A DNA stretch of 8,787 nt from Dehalococcoidales bacterium. Its GTDB lineage: Bacteria; Chloroflexota; Dehalococcoidia; Dehalococcoidales; UBA2162. The notes under the pieces are model-generated. The model was not told the DNA's origin. It saw only the letters and a program-made list of their open reading frames with translations, and ran no database searches. Below are positions 1 through 5,455 of this stretch, one piece after another; positions within the stretch are counted from its first letter, which is position 1, and every line of letters starts with the position of its first letter. The position numbers and the translations under genes were made by a program. The DNA lies in the NCBI GenBank assembly GCA_020354275.1, contig CP070645.1, positions 1,645,234 to 1,654,020 of the forward strand. Reading direction: 5' to 3'.

Positions 1-807
1 ATAGAGCACGCTGCGATAAGGCGTGTTCTCCCGGGCCATCGCCCTGACTGCGGCCACCATTATCTTTTCATTGACGGTGTTGACCAGTTCCGGATTGAGG
101 AAGTTGGGCGGACTGAAGCTGCCCATGCCGCCGGTATTGGGCCCCTGGTCACCATCATCTATCCGTTTGTAATCACAGGCAGAAACCATGGGGATAACGG
201 TTCTGCCGTCGGTAAAGGCGAAAGCGCTCATCTCATTGCCGGAAAGGCTCTCCTCAATAACCACCTTGTCGCCGGCCGCCCCCAGCGCCCTCGTCTTCAT
301 CAAATCGTCGAGAATCCCCAGTGCTTCGGCAGTAGAACCGGCGAATATCGCCCCTTTACCGGCAGCCAGTCCGTCGGCCTTAACCCACATGGGTCCTTTC
401 TGCTGCTCGATATACTCTCTGGCCTGGTCGTAATCAGAGAAGCTGACACTCCCGGCACAGGGTATGCCGTATTTCTGCATCAACTCCTTGGCAAACACCT
501 TGCTCGACTCTATCCGGGCTGCTTCCTGGCCGGGCCCGAAAATGGGGATACCTTCTTGCTGGAAACGGTCAACGATACCGTTGGCCAGCGGCACTTCGGG
601 CCCGACCACCACCAGCTCGATACGCTTTTCCTTGGCCACCCCCACCAGCCCCTCGGTGTCGTCCGGGTTGATATCCAGGTTATGACCCAGCCCGGCTGTC
701 CCGGCATTACCCGGAGCGGTATAAATCTCGTCTACTCTGGGGCTCTGAGCTATCTTCCAGACCAGGGTATGTTCCCTGGCCCCGCCCCCGACAACCAGTA
801 TCTTTAT
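1..807 (-). CDS. purD: Phosphoribosylamine-glycine ligase (GAR synthetase), N-terminal 269 residues, ATA start
   Basis: PurD joins glycine to 5-phosphoribosylamine with ATP to make GAR, the second step of purine synthesis, in the cytosol. The frame opens with KILVVGGGAREHTLVWKI, the usual first strand and glycine loop of the family. It continues with TAPGNAGTA (about residues 30-38), VVVGPEVPLANG (about 66-77), the ATP-grasp stretch VKADGLAAGKGA (142-153) and the signature DDGDQGPNTGGMG (217-229). It leaves the window at residue 269 of roughly 420-430. The codon in the normal Met position is ATA (805-807), preceded immediately by an in-frame TAG (808-810), so no upstream start exists. GGGGGTGAGG (811-820 read on the minus strand) lies 3-5 bases from ATA as a likely ribosome binding site. 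ATA initiation is rare, and a sequencing error or a mutated ATG is the alternative. The product call is very secure; the start is inferred from family alignment. Confidence 0.95.
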   Translation of the reverse strand, partial: MKILVVGGGAREHTLVWKIAQSPRVDEIYTAPGNAGTAGLGHNLDINPDDTEGLVGVAKEKRIELVVVGPEVPLANGIVDRFQQEGIPIFGPGQEAARIESSKVFAKELMQKYGIPCAGSVSFSDYDQAREYIEQQKGPMWVKADGLAAGKGAIFAGSTAEALGILDDLMKTRALGAAGDKVVIEESLSGNEMSAFAFTDGRTVIPMVSACDYKRIDDGDQGPNTGGMGSFSPPNFLNPELVNTVNEKIMVAAVRAMARENTPYRSVLY

Positions 808-810
808 CTA

Positions 811-883
811 CCTCACCCCCTCAAGTCCCCCACTCCTTCAAAGGAGAGGGGAAGGTCTTTGTGAGAGAGGTTCCACCTCTCTC
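811..883. repeat. Intergenic repeat element with two imperfect or perfect hairpins
   Basis: The 88-base gap between the AICAR transformylase gene and purD holds two inverted repeats. The first is CCCC-A-CTCCTT-CA-AAGGAG-A-GGGG (828-851), a 10-bp stem with one A/A mismatch, flanked on the purD side by the C-rich run CCTCACCCCC (811-820). The second is GAGAGAGG (863-870) and CCTCTCTC (876-883), a perfect 8-bp stem extendable by T/A to a 3-base loop. Neither is followed by a T run on either strand, so they are not typical intrinsic terminators. From memory, the first unit resembles a dispersed intergenic repeat common in Chloroflexota and other genomes. The end of the unit abuts the purD start and provides its ribosome-binding-like sequence. 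Confidence 0.65.
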
Positions 884-895
884 TGACTCACCTAA

Positions 896-2071
896 TTAGT
901 GATGGAAAAGCCTGGTGCTGGTGAAAACCATCACCATGTTGTAGTCGTTACATGCCTTGATGACCTCCTCGTCGCGCAGGGAGTTTCCCGGCTGTACCAC
1001 GTAGCTGACTCCGCTCTGCTGGGCGCGGTCTATAGTGTCCCGGAAGGGAATGAATGCATCCGAGCTGAGGCTGACTCCGGTCATCTTGCCCAGCCATTCT
1101 TCCTTCTCTTCAGGCGCAAGCTGTGGAGGCACTTCTTCAAGCGCTGCTTCCAGTAACTCCCGTTCGATAGGGGTTATCTTATCCTGCAGGTACAAATCAA
1201 TTCCGTTATTACGCTCCGGTCGCCCCACCCCTTTGCGCCACTTCAGGCCCAGGACGGCGGGGTGCTGGCGCAGGAACCAGCGGTCGGCCTTGTCAGCGGC
1301 CAGTCTGGTGCAGTGGATACGCGATTGCTGCCCGGCGCCAACTCCTATCGCCTGGCCGTCAACAGCAAAACCGATGGTGTTGGACTGCGTGTACTTGATG
1401 GTGGTCGTGGCCACTATCAGGTCTCTCACCGCCGATGGCGGCAACTCTTTGTTAACGGTGACGGTATTTTTCAAAAGGTCAGGGGTTACCACCAGGTCAT
1501 TCCGTTTCTGCTCAAAACGGATGCCGAATATCTCCCTGGTCTCCAGCTCCTCCGGTTCGTATCCGGGGTCGATCTCAATTACGACGTACCGGCCGTTCTT
1601 CTTCTTCCGCAGGACATCAATTGCTTTGTCATCATACCCCGGAGCGATAACCCCGTCGGAGACCTCGCGGTTAATCAGCCGGGCCGTGGGCAGGTCAACA
1701 ACGTCGCTAAACGCCACCCAGTCGCCGTAGGAAGATACGCGGTCAGCCCCCCTGGCCCGGGCATAGGCCGTGGCCAGTGGAGAAAGCTCCATGTCATCAA
1801 CGAAATAGGCCTTCTTTAACGCTTCATCAAGCGGTACTCCGACCGCCGCCCCCGCCGGGCTTACATGTTTAAAAGAAGCTGCCGCCGGCAGGTCCAGCAC
1901 CTGTTTCAGCTCGCGGACCAGCTGCCACGAGTTCAGGGCATCGAGCATATTGATATAGCCCGGGGAACCGCTGAGGACACGGAAAGGCAGTTCGCCTTCC
2001 GGCCGGTATATCCTGGCCGGCACCTGGTGGGGATTGCAACCATATCTAAGCGCTATCTCGCTGTCGGTCAT
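896..2071 (-). CDS. purH: Stand-alone AICAR formyltransferase (PurH C-terminal domain only)
   Basis: The protein transfers the formyl group of 10-formyltetrahydrofolate to AICAR, giving FAICAR, the next-to-last step to IMP. It has 391 residues and consists only of the transformylase domain. Visible motifs are ALRYGCNPHQ (7-16), ASFKHVSPAGAAVG (65-78, with the catalytic Lys-His pair at 68-69), REVSDGVIAPGY (135-146), KYTQSN (226-231), GAGQQSRIHCTRLA (245-258) and SSDAFIPFRDTID (336-348), ending in RLFHH. No IMP cyclohydrolase (MGS-like) domain precedes it. The sequence is much closer to the animal ATIC C-terminal domain as I remember it than to E. coli PurH, which reads VKHANPCG at the catalytic site. 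The start at 2071 is chosen over an ATG at 2101 because AAAGGAG (2079-2085) lies 7 bases before it and the length then fits the family. It begins 26 bases after the stop of the upstream gene, so the two are probably cotranscribed. Confidence 0.93.
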   Translation of the reverse strand: MTDSEIALRYGCNPHQVPARIYRPEGELPFRVLSGSPGYINMLDALNSWQLVRELKQVLDLPAAASFKHVSPAGAAVGVPLDEALKKAYFVDDMELSPLATAYARARGADRVSSYGDWVAFSDVVDLPTARLINREVSDGVIAPGYDDKAIDVLRKKKNGRYVVIEIDPGYEPEELETREIFGIRFEQKRNDLVVTPDLLKNTVTVNKELPPSAVRDLIVATTTIKYTQSNTIGFAVDGQAIGVGAGQQSRIHCTRLAADKADRWFLRQHPAVLGLKWRKGVGRPERNNGIDLYLQDKITPIERELLEAALEEVPPQLAPEEKEEWLGKMTGVSLSSDAFIPFRDTIDRAQQSGVSYVVQPGNSLRDEEVIKACNDYNMVMVFTSTRLFHH

Positions 2072-2097
2072 TTCTATGCTCCTTTGTCTCTTGCTAT

Positions 2098-2598
2098 TCA
2101 TTGCCCGGCTTCTGCGGGACTTATGTGTCCGCTCTCGACCCAGGTTTCAATCTGTTTCCTGTGGTTAACATAATCATTATTCAGGCCTTCAACCATATTT
2201 CCAACCGTGACAGACCCTCCCCTATAGGTCACTCCGTAATCATTATCCCATTTGTCGGAGTCGATGGAAAGCAGAAACTGCTCTAGTTTATGCCTGGATA
2301 TCTCCAGTTCTTCAATCAGCTTATGTCTATCCTCTGAGTTGTATTCCTTTACCAGAATGGCATTGAACCTGCTGAAATCATACCCCGGGTCAATAAAGAA
2401 TGAAGGGGTCTCTCCCTTTATTATTTGCTGGCATCCTTCTACTGTACTCCGGTTCCAGCCGATTAAATGGGCCAGGATATCACGGGGTGCCCAGTCATCA
2501 AGCTTCTTGAGAAACAAGCCATCGGGTAAATAACTTATACATGCTTTGAATTCATTGATATTGCTGGTTAGATTGCTTATCTGTTCTTCAACAGTCAT
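2098..2598 (-). CDS. DinB/DfsB-like four-helix-bundle protein, function unknown
   Basis: This 166-residue protein has the DinB-superfamily layout. The helix DWAPRDILAHLIGWN (35-49) carries His44, and a late helix NDYVNHRKQIETW (141-153) carries His146. These correspond to metal ligands in DinB, YfiT and bacillithiol-transferase-like proteins. The family's second ligand, four residues before the last His, is Asp142 here rather than His, so any metal site would be His-Asp-His. The motif around residues 35-50 and the IKGETPSFF stretch resemble the ClbS/DfsB branch. There is no signal peptide or membrane segment. It sits between guaA and the AICAR transformylase gene on the same strand, but nothing links it to purine chemistry. 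The ribosome binding site at 2598 is weak. The fold is fairly sure; the function is not. Confidence 0.8.
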   Translation of the reverse strand: MTVEEQISNLTSNINEFKACISYLPDGLFLKKLDDWAPRDILAHLIGWNRSTVEGCQQIIKGETPSFFIDPGYDFSRFNAILVKEYNSEDRHKLIEELEISRHKLEQFLLSIDSDKWDNDYGVTYRGGSVTVGNMVEGLNNDYVNHRKQIETWVESGHISPAEAGQ

Positions 2599-2636
2599 CC
2601 CAGAACTGCTTAACCTTCGGGTCTCATTACTCTGCC

Positions 2637-2664
2637 TTTATACTTGACATAACCTTAGAAACAA
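2637..2664 (-). promoter_or_regulatory. Possible promoter for the DinB-like gene and purine genes downstream
   Basis: On the minus strand, TTGTTT (2659-2664) and TATAAA (2637-2642) are separated by 16 bases, about 40 bases before the start at 2598. The -10 matches consensus in five of six positions and the -35 in three of six. A short palindrome, GCCTG-AC-CAGGC (2670-2681), lies directly upstream of the -35. It could be an operator half-site or a weak guaA terminator hairpin, but no clear T run follows it. The call rests on motif matching only. Confidence 0.35.
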
Positions 2665-2725
2665 TTCACGCCTGACCAGGCACGATTTGTTCCCTGAAAA
2701 TTTTAGTACTACCTTACCGTGTTTT

Positions 2726-4411
2726 TCACTCCCATTCAATAGTTGACGGGGGTTTTGAGGTTATATCATAGACGACCCGGTTGACTCCGGGCACCTCGTT
2801 GACAATGCGGTTCGATATCCGGGCAAGGAGGTCATAGGGAAGGCGTGCCCAGTCCGCAGTCATGGCGTCCTCGCTGGTAACGGCGCGGATGGCCACCAGA
2901 TAGCCGTAGGTCCGGTAATCACCCATTACGCCCACGCTCCTGACATCGGTGAGTACGGCGAAGGTCTGCCACAACTGACTGTACAGCTGGGCCTTCTTTA
3001 TCTCGTTCATCACGATGAAGTCCGCCGAGCGCAGTATCTCCAGCTTCTCTTCGGTTACCTCACCAATAATCCTGATAGCCAGTCCCGGGCCGGGGAATGG
3101 CTGCCGTCCCACCATCTCTTCGGGAAGGCCCAGCTCCAGCCCTACCTGTCGCACCTCATCTTTAAACAGGTTACGCAGGGGCTCAATCAGGCTCAGCCTC
3201 ATCTTGGCCGGCAGTCCGCCAACATTGTGGTGCGTTTTTATTTTAGCCGAGGCGGTGCTCCCCGTGGAAGCACTCTCGATAACGTCAGGATAAAGGGTGC
3301 CCTGGGCCAGGAAGTCAACCGTGCCTATCTTGCTGGCTTCCTCTTCAAAGACGGCGATAAACTCCTCACCGATAACCTTGCGCTTGACTTCAGGGTCAAC
3401 AACCCCTCTCAACCGGTTGAGGAACCTCTCGGTGGCATCAACATAAATTATATTCATACCCAGATTATTGCGGAAGACATTGGATGTCCTCTCCACTTCC
3501 TCACGCCGTAAAAGCCCGTTATTGACGTAGATGCAGGTAAGTTGGTCACCGATAGCACGGTGGATGAGGGAAGCCACCACCGCCGAATCGACACCACCGG
3601 AAAGTGCGTTGATAACCTTACCCGCTCCCACCTGCTTCTGGATCCGGGAGATGCTCTCGGCGATAAAGCTGCCGATTGTCCAGTTCCCCTGGCAGCCGCA
3701 CACCCGGTAAACGAAATTGGCCAGGATAGTCTTACCCTGCGGGGTATGGGCAACCTCAGGATGGAACTGAATACCGAATATGCCGTCGCCATTACCCATA
3801 ACAGCCACCGGTGAATTCTCGGTATAAGCCAGAGCAGTGAATCCGGGCGGCACCTCTTCAATCTTGTCACCATGGCTCATCCACACCGGGATAGAACTAT
3901 CCATACCGTCAAATAATGGTGAATCGACATCCCCTATGTGCAGAATGGCATAACCATACTCCTGTTTGGCACCGGGAGCTACCTGCCCACCCAGTTGCTT
4001 AGTGATAACCTGCATCCCATAGCAGATACCCAGTATCGGCAGGTGCTTTTCATAGATATAAGCCGGGGCAACCGGTGCACCATCCTGGTAAACACTGGCC
4101 GGGCCCCCGGATAGGACAAATCCCTTGGGTTTGAGAGGGGCTATCTTTTCCCAGGGTGTGTCGTAAGAGACCATCTCACAGTACACCTGGCATTCCCGTA
4201 TCCTTCGCGTAATCAACATGCTGTACTGTGAGCCAAAGTCAATAACCACAATGGCCTCACGTTCTTCACCAACTGCCGCCTCACCGGCAACCGCGGACTG
4301 CTCGCCAGCTATCTCTTTGGCAATCTCCAGATAGGTGGAGACCTCAATATCTCCGCTGGTAGCTACCCGGCGATCGGTTTTCGATGTCTGTTTTGATCTA
4401 TCGTCATCCAT
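2726..4411 (-). CDS. guaA: GMP synthase (glutamine-hydrolysing) with N-terminal extension
   Basis: GuaA converts XMP to GMP, using glutamine-derived ammonia and ATP. The class I glutamine amidotransferase domain spans about residues 53-238, with nucleophile Cys130 in LGICYGMQ and the His217/Glu219 pair in GIQFHPEVAHT. The ATP pyrophosphatase domain follows, with the PP-loop LSGGVDSAVVA (270-280). The dimerisation domain contains QPFPGPGLAIRIIGE (437-451), and the protein ends with the canonical DITSKPPSTIEWE. The full length is 561 residues, against about 510-525 usually. The excess is a hydrophilic N-terminal extension of about 50 residues, rich in Ala, Glu and Gly, with no Met between residue 1 and the catalytic domain. 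A GTG at codon 55 would cut into the first strand of the fold, so the start at 4411 is preferred although its ribosome binding site (AGGA, 14 bases away) is poor. It is the first gene of the minus-strand cluster. Confidence 0.97.
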   Translation of the reverse strand: MDDDRSKQTSKTDRRVATSGDIEVSTYLEIAKEIAGEQSAVAGEAAVGEEREAIVVIDFGSQYSMLITRRIRECQVYCEMVSYDTPWEKIAPLKPKGFVLSGGPASVYQDGAPVAPAYIYEKHLPILGICYGMQVITKQLGGQVAPGAKQEYGYAILHIGDVDSPLFDGMDSSIPVWMSHGDKIEEVPPGFTALAYTENSPVAVMGNGDGIFGIQFHPEVAHTPQGKTILANFVYRVCGCQGNWTIGSFIAESISRIQKQVGAGKVINALSGGVDSAVVASLIHRAIGDQLTCIYVNNGLLRREEVERTSNVFRNNLGMNIIYVDATERFLNRLRGVVDPEVKRKVIGEEFIAVFEEEASKIGTVDFLAQGTLYPDVIESASTGSTASAKIKTHHNVGGLPAKMRLSLIEPLRNLFKDEVRQVGLELGLPEEMVGRQPFPGPGLAIRIIGEVTEEKLEILRSADFIVMNEIKKAQLYSQLWQTFAVLTDVRSVGVMGDYRTYGYLVAIRAVTSEDAMTADWARLPYDLLARISNRIVNEVPGVNRVVYDITSKPPSTIEWE

Positions 4412-4439
4412 TTATTAAAGACCATTCCTGTGCTATACT
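4411..4439 (+). promoter_or_regulatory. Possible tsaC promoter with extended -10
   Basis: TATACT (4434-4439) is preceded by TGC, an extended -10 element, and by a weak -35, TTTATT (4411-4416), at 17-base spacing. The transcript would start near 4446 and give a leader of about 100 bases before the tsaC ATG. It lies head-on to the proposed guaA promoter, so both transcripts would begin within a few bases of each other and cross. Prediction by motif only. Confidence 0.35.
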
Positions 4440-4460
4440 GGCAGCAATAAGATAATGATA

Positions 4461-4489
4461 ATTATACCCATTTCATCACCGTAAATCCA
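4461..4489 (-). promoter_or_regulatory. Probable guaA promoter
   Basis: On the minus strand a perfect TATAAT (4461-4466) follows a weak -35, TGGATT (4484-4489), at 17-base spacing. The transcript would begin near 4454, about 43 bases before the guaA start at 4411. The perfect -10 is what supports the call; the -35 matches only three of six bases. Confidence 0.45.
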
Positions 4490-4548
4490 GTATTTAGTCC
4501 TTTATCTTGCAGTAAATAAAGCTAAACGAGTTTTTTCCAATCTCCGGC

Positions 4549-5196
4549 ATGCGGATTATCTTGGACAAGGCTTTTACGGATATCCAGGAACAGGTCAAAA
4601 GGGGTATCGCCATTCTCAGAACCGGTGGTGTAGTTGCTTTTCCCACCGATACTGTTTATGGCCTGGGTGCCAGTGCCGGCATTCCCGAGGCAATAGAAAG
4701 GGTCTTCCAGATTAAAGAGAGGCCGCATGAGATGGCACTCCCCCTGCTGCTGGCCGATGAATCACAGGTGAGTAGCGTTGCCCAATCTGTTCCCCGGATT
4801 GCCCGGCTCTTAATCAGCCGCTTTATGCCGGGAGCACTGACATTAGTCCTGCTGAAGTCTGGTTCGGTACCTGATATTATTATCGCCGGCGGTAATACCG
4901 TTGCCATCCGGATACCGGCCCACCCCATTCCTGTTGCCCTGGCGGCCGGTCTGGACGCACCCATTGTCGGCACCAGTGCCAATCTCAGCGGTAAACCCAG
5001 CCCTTTAACCGCCGACGAAGTCCGCTCTCAGCTTGGTAGCACGGTGGATTTGGTTATTGATGGTGGGCGGTGCCCGGGCGGTGAGGAATCAACCATAGTC
5101 GACGTCACCGGACTGAAACCCGTTTTACTGCGGGAGGGTGCGATATCAAGAGCAGAAATAGAAAAAGCCTGCGGCAATATCCTCTCCACAGAATAA
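4549..5196 (+). CDS. tsaC: L-threonylcarbamoyladenylate synthase (TsaC/Sua5/YrdC family)
   Basis: The enzyme makes threonylcarbamoyl-AMP from threonine, bicarbonate and ATP. The TsaBDE machinery then uses it to modify A37 of ANN-decoding tRNAs (t6A). The 215-residue protein shows the YrdC-fold motifs in order: GGVVAFPTDTVYGLG (26-40), KERP (56-59), MPGALTLVL (93-101), RIPAHP (121-126), GTSANLSGKPSP (141-152) and GGRCPGGEESTIVDV (172-186), ending near REGAIS (195-200). It is too short to carry the extra C-terminal Sua5 domain, so TsaC is the better name. The ATG at 4549 is the only usable start, since an in-frame TAA lies at 4513-4515, and it has no clear ribosome binding site. It is transcribed away from guaA and towards the ilv operon, which has its own promoter. 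Confidence 0.93.
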   Translation: MRIILDKAFTDIQEQVKRGIAILRTGGVVAFPTDTVYGLGASAGIPEAIERVFQIKERPHEMALPLLLADESQVSSVAQSVPRIARLLISRFMPGALTLVLLKSGSVPDIIIAGGNTVAIRIPAHPIPVALAAGLDAPIVGTSANLSGKPSPLTADEVRSQLGSTVDLVIDGGRCPGGEESTIVDVTGLKPVLLREGAISRAEIEKACGNILSTE

Positions 5197-5284
5197 AACA
5201 AGGTCAAATAAAGTAGAAGCAGCCAATGATTTCAGGCGGATTAAATAGCGTATAGTCCTCTTTGTTGGGTAACCTGCCGTTAAC
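5197..5284. other. Intergenic stretch upstream of the ilv promoter
   Basis: Between the tsaC stop and the ilv promoter I see no ORF with coding character, no hairpin followed by a T run, and no RNA gene. No tsaC terminator is evident. The ilv control region that fills the rest of the gap is described separately. Confidence 0.6.
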
Positions 5285-5286
5285 AG

Positions 5287-5315
5287 TTGACAATAAATAT
5301 CAACTATGCTATTTT
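5287..5315 (+). promoter_or_regulatory. Promoter of the ilv leader and ilvDB operon
   Basis: A perfect -35 TTGACA (5287-5292) is followed after 17 bases by TATTTT (5310-5315), preceded by TGC as an extended -10. The predicted start of transcription is near 5322. An inverted repeat, AGTTGA-N9-TCAACT (5285-5305), overlaps the -35 and spacer and could be a repressor site. This is the best promoter match in the window, and its position fits the leader ORF and terminator that follow. Confidence 0.75.
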
Positions 5316-5324
5316 AACAACGTG

Positions 5325-5366
5325 ATGACTTTTTTAAATATTCTGGTACTCGTTATTAATACATAA
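5325..5366 (+). CDS. ilv operon leader peptide (attenuator ORF), MTFLNILVLVINT
   Basis: This 13-codon ORF ends in TAA. Seven of its 13 residues are branched-chain amino acids (three Leu, two Ile, two Val), with an unbroken run ILVLVI at codons 6-11. It lies directly downstream of a strong promoter and upstream of an intrinsic terminator and ilvD-ilvB. That is the classic layout of ribosome-mediated attenuation: a ribosome starved of Leu, Ile or Val stalls on these codons and allows the antiterminator to form. A GTG immediately upstream (5322-5324) is in frame and is an alternative start. No Shine-Dalgarno sequence is present. The predicted transcript start is at about 5322, so translation may be leaderless. 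The reading is from sequence plus known attenuator logic and is not experimentally shown. Confidence 0.82.
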   Translation: MTFLNILVLVINT

Positions 5367-5397
5367 TTCGGTCTGTGGGTCCGTCTCCAACGGGGCC
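5344..5397 (+). promoter_or_regulatory. Candidate attenuator switch: protector and antiterminator pairings
   Basis: Hand pairing gives two competing helices. In strand 1:2, bases 5344-5353 (codons Leu-Val-Leu and the start of the next) pair with 5375-5383 in nine pairs, four of them G-T wobbles, with T5347 bulged. In strand 2:3, GGTCCGT (5378-5384) pairs with ACGGGGCC (5390-5397) around the loop CTCCA, with G5395 bulged. The 2:3 helix takes up the first three bases of the terminator's 5' arm, so it excludes the full terminator. A ribosome stalled on the control codons would mask strand 1 and free strand 2. The logic matches known attenuators, but the energies have not been calculated. Confidence 0.55.
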
Positions 5398-5422
5398 GTC
5401 CCCACCGGGGCGGCTTTTTTTT
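5395..5422 (+). terminator. Intrinsic terminator (attenuator) in the ilv leader
   Basis: GCCGTCCC (5395-5402) pairs with GGGGCGGC (5407-5414) around the loop CACC. The stem has 8 bp, one of them a T-G wobble, and is followed directly by eight T residues (5415-5422). It ends 33 bases before the ilvD ATG. It belongs to the ilv leader rather than to tsaC, because the ilv promoter and leader ORF lie between it and tsaC and it overlaps the antiterminator helix. Confidence 0.88.
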
Positions 5423-5455
5423 ATTAATAAAAAGGCAGAGGTAGGCAACATAATC

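Noticed and set aside
828..883. Intrinsic terminator after the AICAR transformylase gene
   Set aside because: Both hairpins are clear but neither is followed by a T run on the minus strand, so they are recorded as a repeat element instead.
1035..1819. Long plus-strand open frames of 185 and 231 codons within the purine region
   Set aside because: They lie antisense to the AICAR transformylase gene, show no recognisable domain, and are the expected shadows of a real coding frame.
2072..2101. AICAR transformylase start at the ATG at 2101
   Set aside because: It overlaps the upstream stop as ATGA but has no ribosome binding site. AAAGGAG sits 7 bases before the ATG at 2071 and the resulting 391 residues fit the family.
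2644..2649. TTGACA on the plus strand
   Set aside because: No -10 at proper spacing leads to a plus-strand gene; the following region is the minus-strand guaA gene.
2670..2681. Palindrome GCCTG-AC-CAGGC as a guaA terminator
   Set aside because: The stem has only 5 bp with a 2-base loop and lacks a proper T run; at most it is a weak structure or operator half-site.
5322..5422. T-box riboswitch upstream of ilvD
   Set aside because: No T-box motif (AGGGTGGNACCGCG-like) or specifier stem is visible, and the leader is only about 130 bases. The short Leu/Ile/Val-rich ORF explains the terminator better.
5375..5455. N-terminal extension of IlvD from an ATG at 5375
   Set aside because: The extra residues translate the terminator hairpin and T run, no ribosome binding site precedes 5375, and the family N terminus aligns at 5456.
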